Source: Bacillus sp. NTK034 (lineage in GTDB: Bacteria; Bacillota; Bacilli; Bacillales; Cytobacillaceae). Taken from it: DNA of 64,000 nt. The notes beneath the pieces are model-generated. The model was not told the origin of the DNA, searched no databases, and was given only the letters and a program-made list of their open reading frames with translations. Within the stretch, counting starts at the first letter, position 1. Each line of letters opens with the position of its first letter. The DNA is taken from assembly GCF_017303275.1 (NCBI RefSeq), contig NZ_JAFKOJ010000003.1, forward strand, positions 405,494 to 469,493, given 5' to 3'. The position numbers were made by a program, and so were the translations under genes. Positions 1 through 9,220 of this stretch are shown here, piece by piece.

Positions 1-2
1 AG

Positions 3-371
3 GCCGCTGATGAAGCGAAAGAAGTGCGCTCGGCTCTGCTAAACTATCAGGGAGAAGTGACAAAAGTAATCCGAAACACCGATGCAAACTTGACCGCTGA
101 AGGTCAGGATCCGGCTGAAGCAGCTGCAGCTTTTGAAAAGGAAGCGAAAGCCGTGTCAGTACCAGAAGAATTAACAGACTACACTAAGGATATTGAAGCT
201 GCAGTTGATAGCTTATCTCAATACTATGCTAAAAAAGCTGAGCTGGTAAAAGCAGGATCTGAGGACATGGCGGAAGCCGAGCCATTTAAAAAGGAGTATA
301 TCAATTCAATGACTAAAGTTTTTAAAGAAGTGGAACTATCTGCTCCTGCTTTCAACAGCGTTTTCCAATAA
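3..371 (+). CDS. C-terminal part of an unrecognised protein
   Basis: The reading frame is open from the first bases of the window and ends at 371, so the start lies upstream. The visible 122 residues are acidic, Ala/Glu/Lys-rich and predicted mostly helical. They have no catalytic motif I recognise. The composition resembles small Bacillus cell-wall-associated lipoproteins, but the N-terminus that would show a lipobox is missing. A hairpin terminator follows directly. Function unknown. Confidence 0.6.
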   Translation, partial: AADEAKEVRSALLNYQGEVTKVIRNTDANLTAEGQDPAEAAAAFEKEAKAVSVPEELTDYTKDIEAAVDSLSQYYAKKAELVKAGSEDMAEAEPFKKEYINSMTKVFKEVELSAPAFNSVFQ

Positions 372-379
372 ATGCAGCA

Positions 380-412
380 AACAGCCCTATTCTCAAAGGA
401 ATAGGGCTGTTT
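380..412 (+). terminator. Hairpin terminator
   Basis: An inverted repeat of about 13 bp (AACAGCCCTATTC and its complement) with a six-base loop lies just after the stop at 371. The T tail is short. It sits between convergent genes and could serve both. Confidence 0.6.
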
Positions 413-419
413 GTATGTA

Positions 420-1322
420 TTAAGGCACATCATGCCCCATTGAACTTTGAAGAATCTCAAACCACTGGTCCCTGTTAAGTTTGTAAGATAATGACCCGGC
501 TGCACGTTCAACTCTTTCAATCTTGCCGGATCCGACAATTGGCATGATTCGGGCAGGATGATTTAATAGCCAGGCAAATAAAACTTCATCAATATCACTT
601 GCCCCGATTTCCTCTGCGACTTTATGTAATGCTGCTCTAAGGCGTGCCGATTTTTCTTCAGTACCGCTAAAAATTTTGCCGCCGGCCAAAGGGGACCAGG
701 CCATCGGAGCGATTCTTTTTTCCATGCACAGATTTAATGTGCCATCCTCATAATTCTCCAGATGATAAGCAGAAAGTTCAATTTGATTTGTAATCAGATT
801 CATATCAAGGTATGACTGAAGCATTGTAAACTGATGGCTTTTAAAATTGGATACTCCAAAATGCCTTACCTTGCCGGCAGCCTTTAAAGCTGAAAATGCC
901 TCAGCAACTTCTTCCGGATCCATAAAAGGATCGGGACGATGAATGAGCAAGGTATCTATGTAATCTGTTTTCAGATTTTGCAAAGACTTCTCAACCGAAG
1001 CAATAATATGGTTTTTTCCAGTATTGTAATGATGGGATTTATGCTCAGGGCGGTTTGGTGATTGGAGTACAATCCCGCATTTCGTTACAATTTCCATTTT
1101 TCCGCGGATCTCCGGCTTTTTCTCAAGAGCCCTTCCAAACAGGCTTTCACATGTATAGCTGCCATAAATATCGGCATGATCAAATGTCGTTATACCCAGC
1201 TCAAAGCACCTTTCTATTAAAGTGATTATTTCTTCATCTGAAACTTTCCAGTCAGCCAGTCTCCATAGACCATGTACTATTCTTGAAAACGACAGATCCT
1301 CTGCCATCTGCACTCTATCCAA
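420..1322 (-). CDS. Aldo/keto reductase (YcsN/YdhF-like)
   Basis: NAD(P)H-dependent aldo/keto reductase of 300 residues, the usual length for the family. The catalytic tetrad is readable: Asp48 and Tyr53 (FDHADIYGSY), Lys81 (VTKCG) and His128 (LLIHRPD). The C-terminal IVGSGK-type segment fits the cofactor phosphate-binding loop. It most resembles the YdhF/YcsN branch, whose physiological substrate is not known. The start is a TTG preceded by GGGAG nine bases upstream; no better ATG exists before Met6. It is transcribed alone, convergent with the gene at the window edge. Confidence 0.85.
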   Translation of the reverse strand: MDRVQMAEDLSFSRIVHGLWRLADWKVSDEEIITLIERCFELGITTFDHADIYGSYTCESLFGRALEKKPEIRGKMEIVTKCGIVLQSPNRPEHKSHHYNTGKNHIIASVEKSLQNLKTDYIDTLLIHRPDPFMDPEEVAEAFSALKAAGKVRHFGVSNFKSHQFTMLQSYLDMNLITNQIELSAYHLENYEDGTLNLCMEKRIAPMAWSPLAGGKIFSGTEEKSARLRAALHKVAEEIGASDIDEVLFAWLLNHPARIMPIVGSGKIERVERAAGSLSYKLNRDQWFEILQSSMGHDVP

Positions 1323-1435
1323 ACGTATCAGCTCCCAATTTTATTTGCATTGTTATTATCTCTAAAATTTCAAAGAATACCAAGTTAAAAGTTCAGCATC
1401 GCAAAGGGTACTGAACCGAATTAATCTTTCAGCAT

Positions 1436-1466
1436 AAAAAAAAGAGGCAACTGATTTGTCGCCTCA
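1436..1466 (-). terminator. Terminator of the exonuclease gene
   Basis: GAGGC/GCCTC stem followed, on the minus strand, by a run of eight T residues directly after the stop of the exonuclease gene. Confidence 0.75.
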
Positions 1467-1468
1467 TT

Positions 1469-2398
1469 TTATCCGCATATTTTCTGCAGAGGTTCAACCA
1501 TTTGCTCATGCAGAATCATAATTTTTGATGTGTAGGAACAATGCTCTTTATAGGCTGTTTGAAGTTCCTGATAAAAAGTGATTAATTCCTCAACGTTAGA
1601 AGTTATATCTTCATCAAAAATGCCTGAACGGCTGAGAAGGATATTCTCATATTTTTCAACAAGTTTTTTAGTTTTCTTTATCAATTTCCAGGCATCCTTC
1701 ATACGAAATGCATCATTTAAATGGGAGTAGAATTCTATCAAGTCTTTTTGGAAAATATTCTTAAGTTCCTGGCTGAGTCTTTCAATAGGAGGGAGTTCAT
1801 CTTCCTGAAATATAAACTGCTGCAGCATAATTAAATCAGTCTTTACATCCTGTTCTTCAAATGATTGATATATCCTTAAAGTATTATAAGCGTCAAACAT
1901 GGGATGATGCGGTTCGCCGATAAAAGAAAGCTCATAGAATGACAATGCTTTTTCAACTGAAGCTGCAGTCCGGGAAGCTCTTTTTGTAAAAATAGCCTGA
2001 AAGTCGACATATCTTTTAGTAATTTTATCAATAGTTGCCTGCGGAAGATTATGCCTGAATGCATCGGCTTTCAATCTTAAGATGTCACTGGTTGACCAGG
2101 AATAAAATCTTGTTTTTTTTACTCCGCCGACCCAAAAGAGAAAATCTTTAAACACCTCAGAAAAGTCATCTGCTGTTTTGAGATCAGAGTCGGATATCCC
2201 CGTCAATTCCTTGCAGAATGGGCTTAGCGGTGAGTCCTGCTGCGGACGGATGAAGCTGTCAAATCCAGTAACCTTACCCGTTTCAAGTTCAAATTTTACA
2301 GCACCAAGGCGAATGGCCTCCATATCTTCAAAAAGCATACCATTTTTGCTGCATAGCATTTCAAAATCAAAAAAAATCAGCTGCTTTAGCTCGGCCAT
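1469..2398 (-). CDS. DEDDh-type 3'-5' exonuclease domain protein
   Basis: 309 residues. The N-terminal ~180 residues form an RNase H-fold exonuclease of the DnaQ/KapD type. The four acidic ligands and the general base are visible: Asp11 and Glu13 (FFDFEM), Asp105 (STSDILRL), and His164 with Asp169 (HHPMFDA). Residues ~190-309 are a helical, charged extension with no motif I know; this makes it longer than KapD (about 205 aa). The ATG is preceded by AAGGGGTG. Whether it acts on DNA or RNA cannot be told from the sequence. Confidence 0.8.
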   Translation of the reverse strand: MAELKQLIFFDFEMLCSKNGMLFEDMEAIRLGAVKFELETGKVTGFDSFIRPQQDSPLSPFCKELTGISDSDLKTADDFSEVFKDFLFWVGGVKKTRFYSWSTSDILRLKADAFRHNLPQATIDKITKRYVDFQAIFTKRASRTAASVEKALSFYELSFIGEPHHPMFDAYNTLRIYQSFEEQDVKTDLIMLQQFIFQEDELPPIERLSQELKNIFQKDLIEFYSHLNDAFRMKDAWKLIKKTKKLVEKYENILLSRSGIFDEDITSNVEELITFYQELQTAYKEHCSYTSKIMILHEQMVEPLQKICG

Positions 2399-2647
2399 AC
2401 GCCTTCACCCCTTTTCTAATATCCAGCTATCCAACAAGATATTATAAAGAATGACCGGCAAAAAAGGAAGGAACAGAATTATCCATGAAGATATGTATGG
2501 AGGGATTGAACTTTTTTCCCAGCCCAATGGCAAATCGGTTTACGATTTCTATTGAAACGTTTACACTTAAAGGGTACATAGTTTTAGTCGCAAATATGAT
2601 TGCGATAGTTCTTGTAAAATTATTGAACTTGAAAGGATGGATGAACG

Positions 2648-3229
2648 TTGGGTATTTCTTTATCGAAAGGGCAGAAAATTGATTTAACAAAAACTAATCC
2701 TGGGTTGTCTAATGTAATAGTTGGACTCGGCTGGGATACGAATAAATATGATGGAGGATTGGACTTTGACCTTGATGCCAGTGTATTTTTATTAGATGCA
2801 AACGGCAAGTGTGCATCTGATAAAGATTTTATTTTCTACAACCAGCTTGAAGGCGGCAACGGTTCGGTCCTGCATACAGGAGATAACAGAACAGGTGAGG
2901 GAGATGGTGATGACGAGCAAGTCAAAGTTAACCTTAGCGCTGTTCCTGCTTCCATTGAGAAGATTTCCTTTGTCATTACGATTCATGATGGCGAGGGCCG
3001 CGGTCAAAATTTTGGACAGGTTTCCAATGCATTTGCAAGAATCATTAATGAAGAAACAAATGAAGAATTAATCCGTTATGATTTAGGAGAAGACTTCTCC
3101 ATTGAAACGGCCATTGTTGTGGGCGAATTATACCGTCATAATGGAGAATGGAAATTTTCTGCCGTTGGTTCAGGCTATCAGGGAGGACTTGCCCGTATTG
3201 CGACTGACTTCGGTCTGCAGATAGGTTAA
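2648..3229 (+). CDS. TerD-family stress protein, copy 1 (YceD/YceE-like)
   Basis: 193-residue TerD-domain protein beginning [19 protein letters not shown]. It carries the acidic metal-binding segments typical of the family: [18 protein letters not shown] and [16 protein letters not shown], the latter a likely Ca2+-binding site. TerD proteins act in general stress and metal or tellurite tolerance; in B. subtilis the yceCDE group belongs to the envelope/general stress regulons. The start is TTG, chosen because AAGGATGG lies seven bases upstream and because the second copy begins the same way. It is followed 117 bp later by a paralogue. Confidence 0.9.
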   Translation: MGISLSKGQKIDLTKTNPGLSNVIVGLGWDTNKYDGGLDFDLDASVFLLDANGKCASDKDFIFYNQLEGGNGSVLHTGDNRTGEGDGDDEQVKVNLSAVPASIEKISFVITIHDGEGRGQNFGQVSNAFARIINEETNEELIRYDLGEDFSIETAIVVGELYRHNGEWKFSAVGSGYQGGLARIATDFGLQIG

Positions 3230-3346
3230 GTTTCATTATTGCCAGGCAGAGCAGCCGCTTTTCCTGGCTTCCTCTTTAGGGTAAATTCCCCACATATCAA
3301 TGATCTGTCGTGAAAAAAGGATTTGTGTTATGAAGGAGTGATTATC

Positions 3347-3925
3347 TTGGGTATTCAATTATCAAAAGGTCAAAGAATTGATCTGACTAAAACAAATCCT
3401 GGCCTGACTAAAGCCATTATCGGACTGGGCTGGGATACGAACAGATATAGCGGCGGACATGATTTCGACCTTGACGCCTCTGCATTTCTTGCTGATGACA
3501 CCAGTAAATGTGTAAACGATCATGATTTTATTTTCTATAATAATCTGCAGCATCCAAGCGGAGCAGTTATACATACAGGAGACAACCGTACAGGTGAAGG
3601 AGACGGCGACGATGAGCAGCTTGTTGTCGACTTTACCAAAATACCTTCACATGTCCATCGTATTGGCATAACTGTTACGATTCATGATGCAGAATCAAGG
3701 CAGCAAAATTTCGGCCAGGTTTCCAATGCATTCGTAAGATTAGTGGATGAATCCAATAATCAGGAGCTGCTGCGTTTTGATCTTGGAGAGGATTTTTCCA
3801 TTGAAACAGCAGTGGTTTTCTGTGAATTATACCGCCATGGGAATGACTGGAAGTTCAATGCCATTGGCAGCGGCTTCTCAGGCGGTTTGGCAGCTCTTTG
3901 CCGCAACTATGGACTGCAGGTTTAA
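3347..3925 (+). CDS. TerD-family stress protein, copy 2 (YceD/YceE-like)
   Basis: 192-residue TerD paralogue of the preceding gene, starting [19 protein letters not shown]. It keeps the acidic GHDFDLDAS and GEGDGDDEQ segments. The TTG start at 3347 has GAAGGAGTG seven bases upstream; the longer frame to 3323 adds eight residues with no homologue in copy 1. The pair looks like a local duplication that has diverged. No tellurite-resistance partners (TerC, TerB, kinase/ATP-grasp genes) are adjacent. Confidence 0.9.
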   Translation: MGIQLSKGQRIDLTKTNPGLTKAIIGLGWDTNRYSGGHDFDLDASAFLADDTSKCVNDHDFIFYNNLQHPSGAVIHTGDNRTGEGDGDDEQLVVDFTKIPSHVHRIGITVTIHDAESRQQNFGQVSNAFVRLVDESNNQELLRFDLGEDFSIETAVVFCELYRHGNDWKFNAIGSGFSGGLAALCRNYGLQV

Positions 3926-3937
3926 TTTTTTCTTTCT

Positions 3938-3967
3938 GGCACCCAAATGGTTTTGGGTGCCTTTTTG
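3938..3967 (+). terminator. Terminator after the TerD pair
   Basis: Perfect 10-bp inverted repeat (GGCACCCAAA / TTTGGGTGCC) with a four-base loop, followed by TTTTTG. Confidence 0.8.
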
Positions 3968-4078
3968 TTTATCAAGCGAGATCCCCCGGCCCATTCAATT
4001 GGGTAATAATCCCATACTTAATAAATAGCGAATGGGCAAAATAGGTGTGAGAAAAACCTTGAGAGGAAGGGATGCAGC

Positions 4079-4765
4079 ATGTCACTTGAATGGTTTGACA
4101 GAGTAAGCGGTGAGTTGCAGGACCATCTTGAATCGATTTGCAGTAAATATGATCAGATTGGCCATATGTCGATTGACCGGGGTGCCAAGCATCCCAGAAT
4201 GGAGTTTTTTATTGAAACCAGTGATAATGATAGAGAATATTTTTGCACACTTTTCTTTGATCCGCATAATGAAGAATTCTATGTAGAAGACTTTGATTTT
4301 GAACTTGGACATACTTCGAAAACGATGCTTTTTGATATTGAAGACATCATCGATACAGTCCACGAAAGCCTTCACGATTATATGAATGTTGAAGATGAGG
4401 ATCATTTTGAATTTGAAGATGAGGAAGAAATATATGTTTCAGAAGAGGAAGATTTCGACATTGCCGCCGAATATGCTTTTGACGGCGAAGGTGATGTCTT
4501 TGAAGAAGTTGATGTAGAGTGGGAAACTCCTGAAGTAACTGCCTTTTTCAAGGAAGACGAAGTGGAGGTATCCTATCAGTTTGGAGTGGTGCAGGAAACC
4601 GGTGATGGAGTCCTTCGCAGAGTTAATCGCATTTGGACCGATGACGAAGAAATGATCAAAGATGAAGATCACTTTATCTTCAGCAAAGAAGAGGCAAGCA
4701 CAATCATTGCAATGATTGCCAGCCACATGGATTCCCTGAGCGGGCATGAAGCGGATTATCAGTAA
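4079..4765 (+). CDS. Acidic hypothetical protein
   Basis: 228 residues, very acidic in the middle (residues ~95-160 are rich in Asp and Glu). The N-terminal ~95 residues look like a small alpha/beta domain, and the C-terminal ~65 may be a second one. There is no signal peptide or membrane segment, and I do not recognise the family. GAGAGGAAGGG lies before the ATG. It stands alone between two terminators, so context gives no clue to its role. Confidence 0.7.
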   Translation: MSLEWFDRVSGELQDHLESICSKYDQIGHMSIDRGAKHPRMEFFIETSDNDREYFCTLFFDPHNEEFYVEDFDFELGHTSKTMLFDIEDIIDTVHESLHDYMNVEDEDHFEFEDEEEIYVSEEEDFDIAAEYAFDGEGDVFEEVDVEWETPEVTAFFKEDEVEVSYQFGVVQETGDGVLRRVNRIWTDDEEMIKDEDHFIFSKEEASTIIAMIASHMDSLSGHEADYQ

Positions 4766-4785
4766 TGATTTAATGCGAAATGAGA

Positions 4786-4822
4786 AAGTGGCTATCAAGA
4801 ATTCTTGAAGCCACTTGTTTTT
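4786..4822 (+). terminator. Terminator
   Basis: AGTGGCT / AGCCACT stem extended by TCAAGAATTCTTGA, followed by TTGTTTTTT, 20 bp after the stop at 4765. Confidence 0.75.
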
Positions 4823-4971
4823 TGTGCTAACTAAAATGCCTCCTTCATCCAGCGATCAGTCCCCGGATAAACTTAAAAACCATTTTAATATTGGGCTGGA
4901 TTTCTCAGTTGGTACTATTCAGGCTTGCCCCCCCCATAAACTGTTTAAAAGCAAGTGAAAAGAGGTGCATT

Positions 4972-6234
4972 ATGGGGATTCATATCGTTCAGGCAGGCGA
5001 TAGCCTTTGGACCATTTCTCAAAGGTATAAGGTTCCTATCCAGGATATAAGAACGGCTAATGGCCTTGAGAATGGACCTGGTATCATCCCTGGTTTAGCG
5101 CTATACATTCCGGTAAGCGGACCAGTTATCAGGTCTTATCTTGTAAAGCCGGGAGATACATTATGGAGCATTTCCCAGCGTTATCAAACTACAATTAATG
5201 CTATACTGTCAGCAAACCCGGAGATAAGGCCGGAGGGGCTATATATCGGACAGAGGATAAATATTCCATCACCAAGCAGATTAGTAATGGAAACATTAGG
5301 GTTCATAGTCCCGTATTCTCCTGATATTTTTTTACCCGCTTTCAGGGAAACAGCAAAGTACTTAACCTACATCGCCATTTCTGCCTATTCTTTAACAAGG
5401 GAAGGTTACGCATATATTGAATTGGACGATACAGCTATATTGGCAGAAAGCCGCCGGCTGAATGTCATTCCGCTGCTGATGATCAGAAATCTTGCACAAG
5501 GTGAATTTAATGCAGAACTGATTGGCGGGGTGCTTGAAAGTCCGGCAAATAGGAGGAACTTAATCTTAAGCCTGATAAATTTTGTCACTCAAAAAGGATA
5601 TGGAGGCATCAGTCTTGATTTTGAATTTATCCCGCCATTAAGGCGCCAGGATTTCAATTCATTCATTAAAGAATTAAAGAATGCCTTAGGGCCAAAAGTT
5701 CTTCATGTCAATGTACATGCTAAGACTGAAGATATCCCGGCAAACCGGATAATAGGGGCATATGATTATAAAGCAATTGGAGAGGGTGCCGATATTGTTG
5801 CAGTCATGACCATGGACTATGGTTATCCCACCGGTCCTCCTAATCCCGTCGCTCCACTATGGTGGGTGGAAGAAGTCATTAAATATTCGATCACCCAGAT
5901 TGACCCGAAAAAACTGCAAATAGCTTTGCCATTATATGGATATGACTGGAGAACAGCGGATAATCTAACCCGCTCATTTTCCATGCAAGCCATTCAGAAT
6001 TTATCTATAAGCAGAGGAGCAATTATTCAATTCGATGCTTATGCAGCATCCCCATGGTTCCGATATTGGAACGGAGAAGAAGAACATGTGGTCTGGTTTG
6101 AAGATATCCGCAGCATTACAGAAAAATATAAATTAATTGACCAGTATAATCTTTTAGGGATGACATACTGGCAAATAAGCTTGCGTTTTCCGCAGAACTG
6201 GGCATTTGCGGATAAAAATTTTACTATTCTATAG
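4972..6234 (+). CDS. Spore cortex N-acetylglucosaminidase, LysM-LysM-GH18 (YaaH/SleL-like)
   Basis: 420 residues: two LysM peptidoglycan-binding repeats (about 2-47 and 54-99, each with the GDSLW/GDTLW start), then a GH18 domain to the end. The GH18 signature strand reads GGISLDFEF, with Glu as the expected acid. LysM-LysM-GH18 enzymes of the YaaH/SleL type hydrolyse spore cortex or cortical fragments during germination. There is no Sec signal peptide, as usual for these coat-located enzymes. The ATG at 4972 was chosen over the upstream extension because AGAGGTG precedes it and the LysM begins at residue 2. Confidence 0.88.
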   Translation: MGIHIVQAGDSLWTISQRYKVPIQDIRTANGLENGPGIIPGLALYIPVSGPVIRSYLVKPGDTLWSISQRYQTTINAILSANPEIRPEGLYIGQRINIPSPSRLVMETLGFIVPYSPDIFLPAFRETAKYLTYIAISAYSLTREGYAYIELDDTAILAESRRLNVIPLLMIRNLAQGEFNAELIGGVLESPANRRNLILSLINFVTQKGYGGISLDFEFIPPLRRQDFNSFIKELKNALGPKVLHVNVHAKTEDIPANRIIGAYDYKAIGEGADIVAVMTMDYGYPTGPPNPVAPLWWVEEVIKYSITQIDPKKLQIALPLYGYDWRTADNLTRSFSMQAIQNLSISRGAIIQFDAYAASPWFRYWNGEEEHVVWFEDIRSITEKYKLIDQYNLLGMTYWQISLRFPQNWAFADKNFTIL

Positions 6235-6241
6235 TGCTTTT

Positions 6242-6415
6242 CTAAAGAAGCTCCTTCATTTCCTCTTCAAAATAAAACATTTTTGGTTTTTCTTTAATTG
6301 TATATGTGTATTTCTTCATTTTCGCCACATAACAGGTTTTGTTGATCGTAACTTTCTCTCCCGTGTCAATCAGAATCACAATATCATTATGCTCAAACTT
6401 ATTTCTGCGCTTCAC
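6242..6415 (-). CDS. Small basic hypothetical protein, 57 aa
   Basis: A 57-residue frame on the minus strand with a GTG start and AGAGGGATC upstream as ribosome binding site. It begins KRRNKFEHNDIVILIDTGEK and ends in an acidic helix (EEEMKELL). The N-terminal half looks like a short beta-barrel (IVILIDTGEKVTI). It nearly fills the gap between the convergent LysM gene and the next promoter. Codon use matches its neighbours. Family not recognised. Confidence 0.6.
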   Translation of the reverse strand: MKRRNKFEHNDIVILIDTGEKVTINKTCYVAKMKKYTYTIKEKPKMFYFEEEMKELL

Positions 6416-6593
6416 GCTGATCCCTCTTTCTTTAACATATAAAGTGTTATTAACACATTATCTCATACTTCTGCGGAATTAACCCTATTGACTTTGGTGG
6501 AACCATGCAGGTTCCATCATTTCTTTTGCATATCGGCAAGTAAATGATATATTAGTTTAATTGAATACCATAGTGAACAAAGGAAGATACAAA

Positions 6594-8831
6594 ATGACAT
6601 CAACACTTGGCTTTATAAGAGAGTGGCAAAAAGCCATTCAGGCTGAGATCTTACATTTAAAAAAATATGGGAGCTCCCGCTACTTAATGTTAAATGGGCA
6701 GCTGCTTTCAAAATCAGATGCATATACTTATTTTTTCGATACACCTTCTGCCATTAAAATTCCAACTGGATCTTCCATAAAAATCGAATGGGGAAGAAAG
6801 AGGGTGGAAGGAAGAATCCTTTCTGCGGAAGGAAATAATGTCATAGTGGCTTTAGAAGAGGATATTGGAATCGATCTATCGGAAGCATATTTGCTTCATG
6901 ATCCCTGGGAGCTGTTGGATCAGCTTTTTCAGCGCTTAGAGGACATAAAAGACAGCAAAAGAAAAAGAAATAGAATAAAAAAATTGATGGATCCTTCCAT
7001 GCCTCCCCAACACCCTGCCGAAAAGGTAAAGACTGGTGCCCATGAATTGATATTGCGTTCTAAATATAATCCAGTCACATATGTCTGGGGTCCGCCGGGC
7101 ACAGGAAAAACCTATGCACTTGCACGTGTGGCCGCCAACAAATACTTTAAAGGTCAAAGTGTTCTCATTCTGGCCCACTCAAATCAAGCAATAGATGTCC
7201 TTATGGCAGAGATTTCATCCTTTGCATCATGCAAACGAAAAATTCCTGATGGGGATCTGCTTCGTTACGGGTCACAAATCGGTCCGGCACTATTCGATCA
7301 TTCTTCATTAACAGCCGAATATCTTCTAAATAAGCAGCATTCTAATCTCTCGGACCAAAAAGCTGCTCTATTTGAGGAACGCCGCTTGCTTAAACAGGAT
7401 TTATCCCGATCCTTCAGCAAGAGAGATTCCGATCATCTTATTGAAATAGAAAAGAAGCTGTCTGGAGTACTTGAAAAAATCAGGCAAAAGGAAATAGAGT
7501 TTGTAAAAAATGCTTCTATTATAGGAGCAACACTGGCAAAAACAGCAAGCGATCCGGCAATATACGAGAAAAATTTTGATTTAGTCATCATCGATGAATC
7601 CAGCATGGCTTATGTTCCACAGGCTGCCTTTGCAGCTTCACTTGGCAAAAGAGTCATCATTTGCGGGGATTTTAAACAGCTTCCTCCTATTGCTGCTTCA
7701 AAACATAAATTGTCGGAAAAATGGCTAAGAGAAGATATCTTTCATCACTCTGGTGTGTCTGACGCAGTCAAGGATGGTCACTTACATCCGCACCTTTTTC
7801 TATTAAAAGAGCAGCGACGTATGCACCCGGACATTTCAGCTTTTTCGAATAAACATATCTACCATTCACTTGTAGGTGACCATCCGGATGTTCTTGCAGC
7901 AAGATCTGATATCGCTTCCTGTACGCCTTTTCCCGGCAAAGCCTCGATCCTGCTTAATACAGCTGGATCAGGTGAATATGGCATAAAAGATGGCAGCTCG
8001 AATTCAAGAATCAATTTATGGGATCTTTTGCTGGGATTTCAGCTGATACATGAAGCTTATGCAGGAGGAAGCAGGTCCATAGGTTATGTCACTCCTTATC
8101 GTGCACAGGCATTATTAATGGAACAGCTTCTGGTTGAGCTTTATGGGGAAGAAAGAACTGCTGCTGATATTATTGCTGCAACGGTTCACCGTTTTCAGGG
8201 AAGTGAACGGGATGTCATGATTTTTGACTCTGTCGATGCTCCGCCCCATGACAGAGCTGGAATGCTATTAGTTGGGAAAGAAAGCGAAAGACTTATGAAT
8301 GTTGCCATAACGAGAACCAAGGGTAAATTTATTCATATTTGCGATTTAGAATTTATACAGAACAAGGTATATAAAAACAAAACATGGCGGAAGCTTGCGG
8401 ACCATCAGCTGCACAATGGACAGGCCATTCATCCTGATCAGATTGGCAGGTGGATCAAAAATCAGCATCCACGCCTGCAATGGATGCATGCAAAAAAGCT
8501 GGAAAAAGTGTTTGAGGATATTTCCAAAGCCAGAAAGGAGATTATCATTTCCCTGCCTAATGGCAAACAATTGGGGAACGAGTGGGGGCAGGCTTTTTCC
8601 AAAAGAGGTTCGCAAACAAAGCTTACCATCCTTACCGAGCATTCTATCCCTTCCGGTGATCCTGATAAGATATTGCCAAAAGGCTTCCCATTCCCTTGCA
8701 TATTAATTGACGGACATATTTTGTGGCTTGGCATGCCGGCCGAGGCCCATAAAAACGCACGGCCCCCCTATGTAGCTGCAAGGCTTCAGTCAGCTGCTGC
8801 AGGGTCGTATCTTTCATCTCAATTAAAATAA
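6594..8831 (+). CDS. Superfamily 1 (UPF1/DNA2-like) helicase with a C-terminal PLD-like domain
   Basis: 745 residues. The SF1 helicase motifs run in order: Walker A GPPGTGKT (166-173), DESS (~334), GDFKQLPP (~358), QRRMHPD (~407), VHRFQGSERD (~531) and AITRTKG (~570). Between motifs I and II lies a charged insert of about 60 residues. The N-terminal ~140 residues are a beta-rich module of the kind seen in AAA_11/AAA_12 helicases. The last ~135 residues resemble the phospholipase-D-like domain often fused to these helicases (ILIDGHILWLG), but the HxK catalytic pair is absent. ATG 6594 has AAAGGAAG before it. Nucleic-acid unwinding role inferred; substrate unknown. Confidence 0.85.
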   Translation: MTSTLGFIREWQKAIQAEILHLKKYGSSRYLMLNGQLLSKSDAYTYFFDTPSAIKIPTGSSIKIEWGRKRVEGRILSAEGNNVIVALEEDIGIDLSEAYLLHDPWELLDQLFQRLEDIKDSKRKRNRIKKLMDPSMPPQHPAEKVKTGAHELILRSKYNPVTYVWGPPGTGKTYALARVAANKYFKGQSVLILAHSNQAIDVLMAEISSFASCKRKIPDGDLLRYGSQIGPALFDHSSLTAEYLLNKQHSNLSDQKAALFEERRLLKQDLSRSFSKRDSDHLIEIEKKLSGVLEKIRQKEIEFVKNASIIGATLAKTASDPAIYEKNFDLVIIDESSMAYVPQAAFAASLGKRVIICGDFKQLPPIAASKHKLSEKWLREDIFHHSGVSDAVKDGHLHPHLFLLKEQRRMHPDISAFSNKHIYHSLVGDHPDVLAARSDIASCTPFPGKASILLNTAGSGEYGIKDGSSNSRINLWDLLLGFQLIHEAYAGGSRSIGYVTPYRAQALLMEQLLVELYGEERTAADIIAATVHRFQGSERDVMIFDSVDAPPHDRAGMLLVGKESERLMNVAITRTKGKFIHICDLEFIQNKVYKNKTWRKLADHQLHNGQAIHPDQIGRWIKNQHPRLQWMHAKKLEKVFEDISKARKEIIISLPNGKQLGNEWGQAFSKRGSQTKLTILTEHSIPSGDPDKILPKGFPFPCILIDGHILWLGMPAEAHKNARPPYVAARLQSAAAGSYLSSQLK

Positions 8832-8834
8832 GAA

Positions 8835-8946
8835 AAGCGCAAGCAGCCCACTAAAGGATCGCAGACTAAGAACGCCACGTCCTGTGGCAAGGTCTGCATG
8901 ATCCCCATCCTGGGGCCTCCTCGAGGAGGGTAGGCTGTTTGCGCTT
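8835..8946. repeat. Highly structured palindromic intergenic element
   Basis: A 112-bp element closed by a 14-bp stem (8835-8848 with 8933-8946, one wobble). Nested inside are GCAGAC/GTCTGC (8861-8866, 8892-8897), GCCAC/GTGGC (8874-8878, 8884-8888), CCCC/GGGG (8903-8915) and a perfect 14-bp palindrome (8916-8929). It is GC-rich against its surroundings. It resembles the dispersed palindromic repeats of Bacillus genomes; only one copy is in this window. Confidence 0.6.
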
Positions 8947-8987
8947 GACAGTTATCTAACTGCGGAATTTTTACATTCTTATCCAAT

Positions 8988-9018
8988 AAAAAAGACGCCC
9001 CAGAGAGGCGTCTTTTTA
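8988..9018. terminator. Bidirectional terminator
   Basis: AAAAAAGACGCC / GGCGTCTTTTT stem with a seven-base loop, having A and T runs on both sides. It can end transcripts from either direction. Confidence 0.7.
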
Positions 9019-9120
9019 TACGTATTGCGGCGACCCGACTGCACTCCACATAGTGCATTGCCAATAAGGCTTGTCTGTCGTCTTATGCAATTAGCTCATC
9101 GCTTTACTAATATAGCATTA
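9019..9120 (-). ncRNA. Possible small RNA ending at the 8988-9018 terminator
   Basis: On the minus strand about 100 nt of non-coding sequence with self-complementary parts (TGCACT/AGTGCA hairpin near 9043-9060; TGCAT/ATGCA pairing) runs directly into a strong terminator with no gene in between. No open frame of note exists here on either strand. I do not recognise an Rfam family; transcription is not shown by the sequence. Confidence 0.3.
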
Positions 9121-9220
9121 TTCTATAAAGAAAACAAGTGTTTATTGTGCGCTTCCGTTGCATTCCTTTCATTGTTCAATCAAAATATACCTAAAATACA
9201 TTGATTAGGGTTGTGATCAT

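Noticed and set aside
2553..2580. Sigma-W-type promoter (TGAAAC) before the TerD pair
   Set aside because: The -35-like TGAAAC is present, but no CGTA box lies 16 bp downstream; only a poor match remains, so I do not list it.
2485..2682. 65-codon frame upstream of the first TerD gene
   Set aside because: It overlaps the TerD start, has no family resemblance and covers the likely promoter region.
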